Shown piece by piece: positions 52,558-60,768 of a stretch of DNA of 64,000 bases. The notes under the pieces were generated by a model. It did not search any database and was not told the origin of the DNA. It worked only from the letters and a program-made list of their open reading frames with translations. This stretch comes from JAMXLO01 sp036265005 (GTDB lineage Bacteria; Pseudomonadota; Alphaproteobacteria; Acetobacterales; Acetobacteraceae). The stretch spans positions 28,380-92,379 of the forward strand of contig DATAPW010000153.1 of the NCBI GenBank assembly GCA_036265005.1, in the 5' to 3' direction. Each line of letters starts with the position of its first letter. Position 1 is the first letter of the stretch. Both the position numbers and the translations under genes were made by a program.

Positions 52558-52706
52558 CCTCCTGCAACGGCTCGATTGATTGACACCACCCGGGGGTGGC
52601 AGCCAGCATCTGTTCTACGGATCAATGGCGGAGGCAACCCAGCCGCGCGTTCGGATCGGTGCGCGGCGGATGGCCAACCCAACAACGCTGCCCGTGGGGG
52701 AAACCG

Positions 52707-54116
52707 ATGGCCGATTCAGCGATGGCGCAAGATGGAATGGCGCAGCCTGGCGCGATCCATGGGCATATCGCGGCACGCATCGACCGCCTGCCGCTGACGC
52801 GCGTGCAATGGCAGCTTGCCATCATGGTCGAGATCACCTGGGGCTTCATCATCTTCGACACCGACGGGATCGGCGCGCGGCTGTATCCGTTCGTCTGGCG
52901 CCCCGCCCACATCATCGATGTCTACCAGTACGCCGTCATCCAGGCGCTGCAGGTCGGTGCCGGCATCCTGATCGGCGTCTACCTGATGAGTTGGGTCGCC
53001 GACAAATACGGTCGTCGTCCGGCAATCCTGCTGGCCACCTTCCTCGGTGGCTTCTGCATCTGGCCGTTCGCCTACATCACCGACTTCTGGGGCATGGTGG
53101 TGCTGTCGGTGCTCAGCACTCTCGGCGTTGGCGGCATTGTGGCGACGCACTCGGTGTACCTGTCGGAAATGATCTCTCCGCTGGCGCGCAACAAGGTGCT
53201 GCTGGCGTCGCAAGGCGTCACCGCGCTGGTCGCGGTCAGCGTCAACCTGCTGGCGTTCTGGCTGATCCCCACCCAATGGCAGTTGTTCCTGTGGATCAGC
53301 GCAATCATCGAGATGGTCGTGCTGCTGCCGTGGCTGTACTGGAAGCTGCCGGAATCGCCGCGCTGGCTGGAGGCGCACGGCCGCCATGAAGCAGCCGACA
53401 TCGCCATGGCGGAATACGAACGCCTGGTGCAGCAATACAACAGCGCTCCGCTGCCGGAACCGAAAGGCGCCGACAACCCGGTGGTGATGGCAGCACCGGG
53501 TGCCTGGAAAGAGCTGTTCACCAGCCCGGAATACCGCAAGCGCACCTGGGTGCTGATCGTCTGCTGGATGGCGGGCTATGCCGGCCTGATCTACGGCGTC
53601 GGCGCCTTCCTCGCAGTCTACATGGTGGACCACGGCGCCACCGCGCACGAAGTGTTCCTCACCATCGCCGCCGCCTATGCCGCGTTGTTCGTCGCGTTCC
53701 AGGTCAACGCCCGTCTCGGCGAAGGCGTCGAGCGGCGCGACGTCATCGCCGTGATGGCGACGCTGTTCGCGGCGTGCTGGCTGGTGGCGTGGGCGGTGCC
53801 CAGCCTCGCGGTCATCGCGGGGTGCTACATCATCAGCCGCATCGGCACAGGGTTGTTCCTGTTCAACCTGTACAACTACACCGCGGTGGCCTACCCGACG
53901 CGCATCCGCTCGGTCGCGTTCGCCTGGACCGACGGGCTTGGCCATCTCGGCGCCTGGGGCGGCGTGACGTTGCTCGGCCCGCTCTATGCGCTCGGGCCCA
54001 ACCACCTGGGTTGGATTCTCTGGATCGTGATCCCAGGTGCATTGTTGCCGGCACTGCTGATCCGCAGCCTGGGAATCAAGCAGTCCAGGGCAATACTGGA
54101 GCAGGTTTCGACGTGA
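52707..54116 (+). CDS. MFS sugar-porter-type transporter
   Basis: A 469-residue, 12-helix major facilitator. MFS motif A between helices 2 and 3 is VADKYGRRPA, and the sugar-porter PESPRWLxxxGR motif is LPESPRWLEAHGR after helix 6. The second half contains SRIGTGLFLFNLYNYTAVAYPTRIRSVAFAW, typical of the aromatic-acid/sugar porter group. A GGGGGA site precedes the ATG at 52707 by six bases. Substrate unknown. The stop overlaps the metallopeptidase gene (GTGA). Confidence 0.92.
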   Translation: MADSAMAQDGMAQPGAIHGHIAARIDRLPLTRVQWQLAIMVEITWGFIIFDTDGIGARLYPFVWRPAHIIDVYQYAVIQALQVGAGILIGVYLMSWVADKYGRRPAILLATFLGGFCIWPFAYITDFWGMVVLSVLSTLGVGGIVATHSVYLSEMISPLARNKVLLASQGVTALVAVSVNLLAFWLIPTQWQLFLWISAIIEMVVLLPWLYWKLPESPRWLEAHGRHEAADIAMAEYERLVQQYNSAPLPEPKGADNPVVMAAPGAWKELFTSPEYRKRTWVLIVCWMAGYAGLIYGVGAFLAVYMVDHGATAHEVFLTIAAAYAALFVAFQVNARLGEGVERRDVIAVMATLFAACWLVAWAVPSLAVIAGCYIISRIGTGLFLFNLYNYTAVAYPTRIRSVAFAWTDGLGHLGAWGGVTLLGPLYALGPNHLGWILWIVIPGALLPALLIRSLGIKQSRAILEQVST

Positions 54117-54511
54117 CGCATGGCCCACCACCGAGTGCCGATGACATTGCCGAGCTTGCCGAACGCGCCCTGGCGGCGATACCGGCGCGGCTGACCGAAC
54201 ACGTGCGCGGCGTCGGCATCTCGGTCGAGGAGATGCCCGACGACGAGACGCTGGACGAACTGGGGATCGAATCCGGCTGGGACCTCACCGGTCTGTACCA
54301 CGGCACGCCGCTGACCGAGCGCAGCTTCGGCGACGCTGCCCGTCAGCCGGACCTGATCTTCCTTTACCGCCAGCCGATCCTGCTGGAATGGATCGAGACC
54401 GGCGAGCACCTGTTCCGTCTGGTGCGCAACGTGCTGGTGCACGAGATCGCCCACCATTTCGGCTTCAGCGATGCCGACATCGAGGCGCTGGAGCGCGAGA
54501 TGGACCAATGA
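54113..54511 (+). CDS. Minimal zincin-type metallopeptidase family protein
   Basis: A 132-residue protein with a single HEIAHHFG motif (HExxHxxG) near the C-terminus, preceded by FLYRQPILLEWIE...LFRLVRNVLVHE. This matches the small PF06262-type 'metallopeptidase family' proteins. The GTG start overlaps the transporter stop. Substrate unknown. Confidence 0.87.
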   Translation: MTHGPPPSADDIAELAERALAAIPARLTEHVRGVGISVEEMPDDETLDELGIESGWDLTGLYHGTPLTERSFGDAARQPDLIFLYRQPILLEWIETGEHLFRLVRNVLVHEIAHHFGFSDADIEALEREMDQ

Positions 54512-54524
54512 CCGGGCGCTGACC

Positions 54525-55184
54525 ATGTGCGGCCGTTACGCATCGTTCCTGCCCGCCGACGCGCTGCGGGCACTTTTCCAGACGGTGAACCCAACGCCGA
54601 ACTGGGAGCCGACCTGGAACATGGCGCCGACGCGCGACGCGCCGGTGGTGCGGCTGCATCCGGAGACGCGCGTCCGCCACCTGGACCTGCTGCGCTGGGG
54701 CCTCGTGCCGCACTGGGCGAAGGATCCGAAGTCGGTGCGGCAACCGATCAACGCCCGCGCCGAGACGGCAGCCACATCGCCGATGTTCCGCGACGCTCTG
54801 GCGCGGCGGCGCTGCCTGGTGCCGGCGGACGTGTTCTACGAGTGGCAGGCGACGGAGCAGGGCAAGCAGCCGGTCGCCATCGCGCGCGAGGATGGCCAGC
54901 CGATGGCGTTCGCGGGGCTGTGGGAAGGCTGGCGCGGCGCCGACGGCACGGTGCTGCGGACCTATACCATCGTCACCACAAATGCCAATACGGCGCTGCG
55001 GGCGATCCACGAGCGCATGCCGGTGATCCTCGAACCGGCGGACTGGCCGGCGTGGCTGGGCGAGGTGGAGGATGATCATGCGGCGCTGCTGCGTCCGTCG
55101 ACGGCGGCGTTGCGCGTGTGGCGCGTTGGCACGGCGGTGAACAATGTGCGCAACGATTCTGCCGGGCTGCTGGAGCCGGTTTAG
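54525..55184 (+). CDS. yedK: SOS response-associated peptidase, YedK/HMCES family
   Basis: A 219-residue HMCES protein that crosslinks abasic sites in single-stranded DNA through Cys2 (MCGRY at the mature N-terminus). It has RWGLVPHWAKDPK, INARAETAATSPMFRDALARRRCLVPADVFYEW, and the ERMPVIL His/Glu region. The start at 54525 is fixed by the need for MCGRY. It lies 13 bases after the zincin gene and close to mmcB, another DNA-repair gene. Confidence 0.95.
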   Translation: MCGRYASFLPADALRALFQTVNPTPNWEPTWNMAPTRDAPVVRLHPETRVRHLDLLRWGLVPHWAKDPKSVRQPINARAETAATSPMFRDALARRRCLVPADVFYEWQATEQGKQPVAIAREDGQPMAFAGLWEGWRGADGTVLRTYTIVTTNANTALRAIHERMPVILEPADWPAWLGEVEDDHAALLRPSTAALRVWRVGTAVNNVRNDSAGLLEPV

Positions 55185-55346
55185 GCGCGGCGGCCGGAGC
55201 TCGTGTCGATTGCGTCTCGCGCCGCTGACTTGTCGCAGCACCGCTTGGTTTCAGTCGCCCTTCAGCGAGCCGTCACGCAGAGATTCGCCCAAGGGAGACC
55301 ATCCGGTCATTGTTGATGAACGGCTACCAATGGGAACACATCAGAC

Positions 55347-56249
55347 TTAAGCCTTCGCGGCGATGAGGTGAATGAATTCGAGAAAGGCGCGTAGCTTGGC
55401 TGGCGCCTGCCGGCGCGAGGGATAATAGGCATACAAGGGGAAACGCTCGTCCGACCATTCCGGCAGGACCTGCACGAGCTTGCCGCTCGCGAGCCACTGG
55501 GCCAGGCCGAGTTCGAAGCTCTGAAATAAACCCTGCCCGGCTTCGCAGGCTGCCAAAGCCGCCGAGGGATCGTCCATCACGACGCGCCCGTCGACGGGAA
55601 TCTCGACGACGTTGTCCCGCCGATGAAACTCCCAGCTGAAGGGGCGCCCGGATTGCGGGTCTCGAAACAGCAGCGCATCGTGATTTGCGACGTCCTGCGG
55701 GACTTTGGGTGTCCCCCGGCGCGCGAGATAGCTCGGAGACGCACAGGTAATAATGCGCGTTTCGAGGATCTTTCGCGCGATCAGCGCGGATGGCTGCGGC
55801 GGCCCGAACCGCAGCGCGAGGTCAACGCCGCCGGCCATCATATCCTCGCGATGATTGCTGACCAGAAGCTCCAACGTGAGCTGGGGATAGCGGGTTGTCA
55901 GTTCAGGCAGGCGAGGTGCCAGAACGATGCGGGCGAACCATGGATCGAGATTGAGCCTGAGACGGCCCCGAACCGTGGCACTCGCACCGGCCGCTTCTTC
56001 TGCCGCCTCTGCTATCCCGGTCAACAGCGGTGCCACCTGGGCATGAAAACGCCGGCCCTCCTCGGTGAGAACTACGGCGCGGGGGTTGCGATCGAACAGC
56101 CTTATGCCGATCCGCGTCTCCAGCCGCGCGATGGCCCGGCTGACGCCGGACGGAGTCAGGCCGAGCGCGTCGGCCGCGTGAACGAAGCTGCCGGCTTCGA
56201 CCACTGCGATCATCACACCGACACCGGAGAGCAACCGCGCATCGAACAT
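55347..56249 (-). CDS. LysR family transcriptional regulator
   Basis: A 300-residue LTTR. The N-terminal winged HTH reads AVVEAGSFVHAADALGLTPSGVSRAIARLETRIGIRLFDRNPRAVVLTEEG. The substrate-binding domain follows from ~90 (RLRLNLDPWFARIVLAPRLPEL). It is divergent from an SDR gene with a 95-base gap, the classic LysR-target layout. The gap contains TGTCATCTTTGTATGG and TTGTGTCAAAG, but I cannot fix a clear T-N11-A site. Confidence 0.93.
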   Translation of the reverse strand: MFDARLLSGVGVMIAVVEAGSFVHAADALGLTPSGVSRAIARLETRIGIRLFDRNPRAVVLTEEGRRFHAQVAPLLTGIAEAAEEAAGASATVRGRLRLNLDPWFARIVLAPRLPELTTRYPQLTLELLVSNHREDMMAGGVDLALRFGPPQPSALIARKILETRIITCASPSYLARRGTPKVPQDVANHDALLFRDPQSGRPFSWEFHRRDNVVEIPVDGRVVMDDPSAALAACEAGQGLFQSFELGLAQWLASGKLVQVLPEWSDERFPLYAYYPSRRQAPAKLRAFLEFIHLIAAKA

Positions 56250-56344
56250 GATAGTGACTCCGTGTCATCTTTGTATGGACTCAGATGCGCTTGTGTCAAA
56301 GGGGGCACATTGGGAAAATGCGCCTCTCGCAACAGGAGGCTGCC

Positions 56345-57064
56345 ATGACATTGCAGGGGAAACGGATCGTCGTTCTTGGCGGAACATCGGGTATCGGCCT
56401 GGCTGTCGCGGAAGCCGCGGCAACGGCTGGCGCACAGGTGCTGGTCGCGTCCAGGGACGAGGCGCGGGTCAAGCGAGCTCTCACTATGCTTCCTGCCGGC
56501 GCGGAAGGACACGTGCTCGACCTGTCGAACGCTACCGCCATCGAGGCCTTCTTTGACGCTGTCGGGCCGTTTGACCACCTTGTCTACACCGCCGGGGAGT
56601 CGCTGAAGCTCTCGCACCTGGCGGAAGGAGACATTGCCAGCGCCCGTCGCTTCTTCGAACTGCGCTATTGGGGCGCGTTCATGGCAGCCCGATGGGGGCA
56701 CCGCCAGATCCGGACGGGCGGCTCGATCGTGTTCACATCCGGCGTTGCCGGGGCAAGGCCAGGACCGGGGTGGTCTGTCGCGGCGAGTATCTGCGGGGCA
56801 ATGGAGGGGCTAACACGAGCCCTGGCGGTAGAACTGGCGCCGGTACGCGTCAACATCGTCTCCCCAGGCGTCGTCAAGACACCGCTTTGGCGTGAGATGC
56901 CGGATGAGGCGCGGGAGTCGCTGTATGCTTCGGAAGCTCAACGCCTGCCGGTGGGGCATGTCGCCGACGCGCAGGAGATTGCCGAGGGCTATCTCTACCT
57001 GATGGGACAGACCTTCGTGACCGGCCAGACTCTGGCGATCGACGGTGGCGGCCTCCTGGTCTGA
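56345..57064 (+). CDS. SDR-fold oxidoreductase lacking canonical Tyr/Lys
   Basis: A 239-residue short-chain dehydrogenase/reductase fold: cofactor loop VLGGTSGIGLAVAEAAA, NNAG replaced by YTAG, catalytic-type Ser S132 (FTSGVAG), and the C-terminal GQTFVTGQTLAIDGGGLLV. The YxxxK catalytic pair is absent: the aligned positions are A146 and C150 (WSVAASICGAMEGLTRAL). The start at 56345 has a perfect AGGAGG. It probably belongs to a divergent SDR subgroup of unknown reaction. It is divergent from a LysR gene, presumably its regulator. Confidence 0.87.
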   Translation: MTLQGKRIVVLGGTSGIGLAVAEAAATAGAQVLVASRDEARVKRALTMLPAGAEGHVLDLSNATAIEAFFDAVGPFDHLVYTAGESLKLSHLAEGDIASARRFFELRYWGAFMAARWGHRQIRTGGSIVFTSGVAGARPGPGWSVAASICGAMEGLTRALAVELAPVRVNIVSPGVVKTPLWREMPDEARESLYASEAQRLPVGHVADAQEIAEGYLYLMGQTFVTGQTLAIDGGGLLV

Positions 57065-57482
57065 TCGGTTCGCCGCACTTCTGCACACTTCTGTGCGCGG
57101 GTCGGGGTGGCAGCTCTTGGCGAAACTCGGCCGGATCTGAACGTGCGAAACGGGACGAAATAGGTTGGTCTGATCGATCCAGTGCGAAGGGCGGCGATTC
57201 GCGGTCTCTGTTTTCGAAAGCGCCATTCCGCTTCCGGCCATCGTGCGACGATGGGGTATCAGCCACTGCCTCTATCGGGAGTGGAAATAGGGGAGTGGGT
57301 TTGGAATCAACAAATGCGGCATATTCCCGGTTCGCTCGAGAGACGATCGGGCGTCATTCCGACCAGGATGCCCCAACCGCCCGCCTCCCCTCTCAGCGGC
57401 ACGACTGCCATACAAGCACCGCGACTTGACGCTGGCCGCGCGGCAGGACAACGCTGCCGGCAAATAGCCGGAGCGTCGAAAC
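57065..57482. other. 418-base gap with no recognisable gene
   Basis: Both strands were read. Short open frames exist, but none has recognisable motifs or a ribosome-binding site. Base composition is somewhat lower in GC around 57150-57330 than in the neighbouring genes. I see no terminator with a T-run and no repeat shared with the other elements. The last ~60 bases should hold the yghU promoter. Confidence 0.5.
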
Positions 57483-58355
57483 ATGTCCGAATCATCCGAG
57501 TACGTGCCGCCGAAAGTCTGGACCTGGACCAAGCCGAGTGGTGGGCGGTTCGCCAATATCAACCGGCCGATATCGGGCGCCACGCACGAGAAGGAACTGC
57601 CGGTCGGCCGCCATCCGCTCCAGCTCTATTCGCTGGGCACACCGAACGGCGTGAAGGTCACCGTGATGCTCGAGGAGCTGCTGGCGCTCGGGCACACCGG
57701 CGCGGAGTACGACGCGTGGCTGATCAAGATCGGTGAGGGCGACCAGTTCAGCAGCGGCTTCGTCGCGATCAACCCCAACTCCAAGATACCGGCGCTGCTG
57801 GACCGCAGCGGGCCGAAGCCGATCCGGGTGTTCGAGACCGGCGCGATACTGGTGTACCTCGCCGAGAAGTTCGGCGTGTTCCTGCCGACCGAACCAGGCG
57901 CGCGCGCCGAGTGCCTGTCGTGGCTGTTCTGGCAGATGGGCAGCACGCCGTATGTCGGCGGCGGGTTCGGTCACTTCTACGCGTACGCGCCGGTGAAGAT
58001 CGAATACGCCATCGACCGGTTCGCCATGGAGACCAAGCGGCTGCTCGACGTGCTCGACAAGCAACTGGCGGACAACCAGTACGTGGCGGGCGATGTCTAT
58101 ACAATTGCCGATATGGCGGTGTGGCCGTGGTATGGCGGCCTGGTGAAGTTCGGGCAGTACGGCGCGGCCGAATTCCTTGCGGTGCACGAATACAAGAATG
58201 TCGTGCGCTGGGCCGATGCGATCGGCGCGCGGCCGGCGGTGCAGCGTGGCCGGATGGTCAACCGGCTGCAGGGCGAGCCGTCGAGCCAGCTGCATGAGCG
58301 GCATGACGCCAGCGACTTCACCACCAAGACGCAGGACAAGGTGGCGGCCGAATAG
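57483..58355 (+). CDS. yghU: Glutathione S-transferase-like disulfide-bond oxidoreductase YghU
   Basis: A 290-residue Nu-class GST. Highly conserved segments: PPKVWTWTKPSGGRFANINRP, LPVGRHPLQLYSLGTPNGVK, MLEELLALG, EYDAWLIKIGEGDQFSSGF, NPNSKIPALLDRSG, GGGFGHFYAYAPVKIEYAIDRFAMETKRLLDVLDKQL, and C-terminal LHERHDASDF. The match to E. coli YghU by memory is strong. Such enzymes bind two glutathiones and reduce disulfides or peroxides. gshA and gshB are also in the window. Confidence 0.95.
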   Translation: MSESSEYVPPKVWTWTKPSGGRFANINRPISGATHEKELPVGRHPLQLYSLGTPNGVKVTVMLEELLALGHTGAEYDAWLIKIGEGDQFSSGFVAINPNSKIPALLDRSGPKPIRVFETGAILVYLAEKFGVFLPTEPGARAECLSWLFWQMGSTPYVGGGFGHFYAYAPVKIEYAIDRFAMETKRLLDVLDKQLADNQYVAGDVYTIADMAVWPWYGGLVKFGQYGAAEFLAVHEYKNVVRWADAIGARPAVQRGRMVNRLQGEPSSQLHERHDASDFTTKTQDKVAAE

Positions 58356-58362
58356 GGCATTC

Positions 58363-58460
58363 AACACGGAGGATCTGCGGAGCGCCACCGAGGGTCACGG
58401 GAATCGAGCGGCTCCGACTCGCGTGGCCCTTCGTGGTCCTCCGCACGTCCTCCGTGTTAA
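58363..58460. repeat. Inverted-repeat element (CACGGAGGA family)
   Basis: A 98-base imperfect palindrome: AACACGGAGGATCTGCGGAG on the left, CTCCGCACGTCCTCCGTGTT on the right, with CCACCGAGGGTCACGG and GTGGCCCTTCGTGGTCC inside. Same family as 10298-10418. It starts eight bases after the yghU stop. Confidence 0.8.
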
Positions 58461-58527
58461 AAATTGAACTGGACTGTCACATTGCGATTGCCGCGATGAG
58501 CGGTGTTTTCGGCAAGGAGATCCCACG

Positions 58528-59289
58528 ATGCCATTCTACCAAAAAGGTGATGTTCGCATCCGCTACGAGGAGGCCGGCAGCGGCTTCCCGCTGCTGGTCA
58601 CTCCCGGCGGCGGATTGAACTCGTGCGTCAGCAACTGGCCGACCGCGGTGTTCAATGCCATGGAGGTGTTCAAGGACGACTTCCGCTGCATCACGATGGA
58701 CCAGCGCAACGCGAATGGCGGCGAGTCGACGGGTCCGATCGCGGTCGATGATCCGTGGGGCGCGTTCGCCGACGATCAGCTTGGGCTGATGGACCATCTC
58801 GGCATCCGGCAGTTCCTGTTCATGGGCTACTGCATCGGCGGCTGCTTTGCATTGAAGCTGATGGAGCGTGCGCCGGATCGCGTGGTGGCCGGCGTGCTGT
58901 GCCAGACCGTCGGGCATCGCGACGACGACCCCGATGTGATGTACCGCTCGGGCCGCGACGTATGGGCGCCGGAACTGCTGAAGCGGCGGCCCGACCTGAC
59001 GATGGCGACAATAGAGGCGTATCTGCATGCGCTGTACCGCGAGCGGCCGGACTTCGTCTACAGCGTGTCGCGCGAGTTCGTGCGCGGCTGCCAGACGCCG
59101 ATGCTGGTGATGCCGGATGACACGGCTTCGCATCCGTTGCAGGCGTCGGTGGAAGTGGCAGCGCTGGCGCCGCGGGCGCAGTCAACGGTGTTTCCGTGGC
59201 GCGAGCCAGCCGAGTTGAAGGCGAAGACGATCGAGCAGGTGCGCGCGTTCCTGCGGACGCACCAGCCGGCGAGGGCTGCTGCCGAATAG
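58528..59289 (+). CDS. Alpha/beta hydrolase-fold protein with Cys elbow, aligned His missing
   Basis: A 253-residue paralogue of the 28606-29370 hydrolase: VTPGGGLNS, MDQRNANGGES, nucleophile elbow MGYCIGG (Cys102), LKLMERAPDR, DFVYSVSREFVRGCQTP. At the place where the other protein has GPEHL (His230), this one has EPAEL (Glu229), so the catalytic His is not where expected. It may use another His (for example in TASHPLQ) or be non-hydrolytic. AAGGAG precedes the ATG at good distance. Single gene, no clear partner. Confidence 0.85.
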   Translation: MPFYQKGDVRIRYEEAGSGFPLLVTPGGGLNSCVSNWPTAVFNAMEVFKDDFRCITMDQRNANGGESTGPIAVDDPWGAFADDQLGLMDHLGIRQFLFMGYCIGGCFALKLMERAPDRVVAGVLCQTVGHRDDDPDVMYRSGRDVWAPELLKRRPDLTMATIEAYLHALYRERPDFVYSVSREFVRGCQTPMLVMPDDTASHPLQASVEVAALAPRAQSTVFPWREPAELKAKTIEQVRAFLRTHQPARAAAE

Positions 59290-59340
59290 TACCAACGTTC
59301 GTCGTGTTCCGGCCAGCCGTCGCAGCACGGTGCGGTGGCG

Positions 59341-59363
59341 ATGGCCGGGACTGGCCCGGCCAT
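59341..59363. repeat. GGCCGG-type stem-loop after the hydrolase gene
   Basis: A perfect nine-base stem, ATGGCCGGG with CCCGGCCAT, and five-base loop ACTGG, 52 bases downstream of the hydrolase stop. The sequence is typical of a dispersed ATGGCCGGG element. It could act as a terminator for the plus-strand gene, but there is no T-run. Confidence 0.55.
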
Positions 59364-59541
59364 GACGGGGACGTGGGGCGACCCCGAGCGCCGGGTCCGT
59401 CATGAATTCCACGCATAAGGACCGGTCGCCGCCCGGCCCTTGCGCAGGATTGGGGAACGCTCTCGGTCTTCATCTGGCTATTGCCCCCTTGTTGCAAGCC
59501 CTGCTGACCGAGACTCACTCCATCATGCCCGGCGAAGGCCG

Positions 59542-59587
59542 GCCATCCACGTCTTTCTCATCTGCTGCAACGAAAGACGCGGATGGC
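59542..59587. repeat. Stem-loop repeat with 16-base arms
   Basis: Arms 59542-59557 (GCCATCCACGTCTTTC) and 59572-59587 (GAAAGACGCGGATGGC) pair at 15 of 16 positions around a 14-base loop. Flanking CATGCCCGGCGAAGGCC and GGGGCCAAGCCCCACCATGAC extend it imperfectly. A dispersed palindromic element. Confidence 0.65.
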
Positions 59588-59838
59588 GGGGCCAAGCCCC
59601 ACCATGACAGAGTGAGTCACGGTCACTGAGAGTTGGTATTGGTTGTTCGAAACCCCTGTGTGATCGCGAGCAAAATTGGCCGCTCGCAATCATTCTTTCC
59701 AATCGATGTTTCGGCTTCATTTGGTCGCGGGGCAGGATTGATTGGCCATGCCGATGGGGTCCGCGAGACGGGGAACCACATCGCAGCATTGCAAGCGCCG
59801 TCCTTCGAACGACCGGGGCTTTGCGATAGAGGATGCGC

Positions 59839-60594
59839 ATGAACGACCGAACGCCCCGCGCGCTGGCCGCCAGCGCTGCCATGCAAGCCGGCGCCGTCGC
59901 ACCGCGGGCGATGGACGTCACCCACAGCTACTGGTTCGCCATGCTCGCCGCGAGCGCGTTCGGCACCAATGTGGGCGACCTCTGGGCGGAGATCCTGTTC
60001 CCCGGCCGCATGACCAGCCTTGCTTCGCTGCTGGCGGTCTGCGCCGCCGCAGTCTGGTACCACCGCCGCGCCGCCGCCCGCACCGAGGCCGGCTACTGGC
60101 TCGCAATCGTGGCGATGCGCGCCGCCGCGACCAACCTGGCCGACATCATCACGCACGACCTGGCGATGGGCTACGTGCTGGCCTCCGTCGCGCTCGTGGT
60201 GCTGACCCTGGTCGCCGCGCGTTTCACCGACCCGGACCGGTCACGATCCGGTTCGCCGCGGGTCGATGGCGCCTATTGGACCGCGATGTTCATCGCCGGC
60301 GTGTTCGGCACGGTGGCTGGCGACCTGATCCACCACAACATCGGGCTGTACACAGCCTCCGCCGTGTTGTGTCTGACACTGGCCGGGCTGATCGCCGTCA
60401 GGGAGACGCGTGCACCGGCCTCGATGCTGCTGTTCTGGTCGATCGTGATGGCGGAGCGCTGCGCCGGCACCGCGGTGGGCGATGCGCTGGCCAGTCACCG
60501 CGCCATCGGAATGGGCGTGCCGGTGGCATGTGTCTGCACCGGCGTGCTGACGCTTGGCTCGTTATGGCTGCGCGCGCGACTGGCGCGACGCTGA
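59839..60594 (+). CDS. Multi-pass membrane protein with four internal repeats
   Basis: A 251-residue protein of unknown function with about eight hydrophobic helices. It contains four copies of a Y/F-W-x-A/I...G-T/N-x-x-G/A-D motif: residues ~31-51 (YWFAMLAASAFGTNVGDLWAE), ~86-107 (YWLAIVAMRAAATNLADIITH), ~146-167 (YWTAMFIAGVFGTVAGDLIHH) and ~199-220 (FWSIVMAERCAGTAVGDALAS). Spacing is ~55-60 residues. The Asp in each repeat lies within a membrane segment. It looks like the COG4705-like uncharacterised membrane proteins. AGAGG precedes the ATG. Monocistronic. Confidence 0.8.
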   Translation: MNDRTPRALAASAAMQAGAVAPRAMDVTHSYWFAMLAASAFGTNVGDLWAEILFPGRMTSLASLLAVCAAAVWYHRRAAARTEAGYWLAIVAMRAAATNLADIITHDLAMGYVLASVALVVLTLVAARFTDPDRSRSGSPRVDGAYWTAMFIAGVFGTVAGDLIHHNIGLYTASAVLCLTLAGLIAVRETRAPASMLLFWSIVMAERCAGTAVGDALASHRAIGMGVPVACVCTGVLTLGSLWLRARLARR

Positions 60595-60602
60595 CCGCGC
60601 GA

Positions 60603-60695
60603 TCATCGCTTCGCCGCGTGGCGCTCCATGATCGGCGCCAGCAGGCCGCCCCCGGCATTGATCGCCAATTTGCCGCCGTCCATCTGGATCGCCGC
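60603..60695 (-). pseudogene. Remnant of an SDR gene 3' end, duplicate of 62697-62789
   Basis: About 93 bases that read, on the minus strand, AAIQMDGGKLAINAGGGLLA, then PIMERHAAR-like codons and a TGA stop. They match the end of the SDR gene at 62697 with seven differences by my alignment. Upstream of this the similarity stops abruptly and no Rossmann domain is present, so this is a gene fragment left by duplication or recombination around the peptidase gene. Confidence 0.75.
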
Positions 60696-60768
60696 GACGG
60701 ATGGGGCTGCTCGGGCCGAAACCGAGGAGCAGGGTCTTGGTCAGGCCCAAGACCCTGCTCCGTTCCGT

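Larger units (their letters stand above)
59290..59838. other. 549-base gap: two repeat hairpins, no gene recognised
   Basis: Contains the stem-loop at 59341-59363 (ATGGCCGGG/CCCGGCCAT) and the stem-loop at 59542-59587. Short open frames here translate repeat sequence and are not credible genes. The 59630-59830 part is less GC-rich, with TTGGTATTGG and TTCATTTGG, and probably contains the promoter for the membrane-protein gene at 59839. The ribosome-binding site AGAGG is at its end. Confidence 0.5.

Noticed and set aside
57182..57736. A plus-strand open frame spanning the gap before yghU
   Set aside because: No recognisable domain, and its 3' half runs through yghU in another frame.
59402..59629. 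A short plus-strand frame of 75 codons
   Set aside because: Its second half is the translation of a dispersed stem-loop repeat (59542-59587); no ribosome-binding site or motif.
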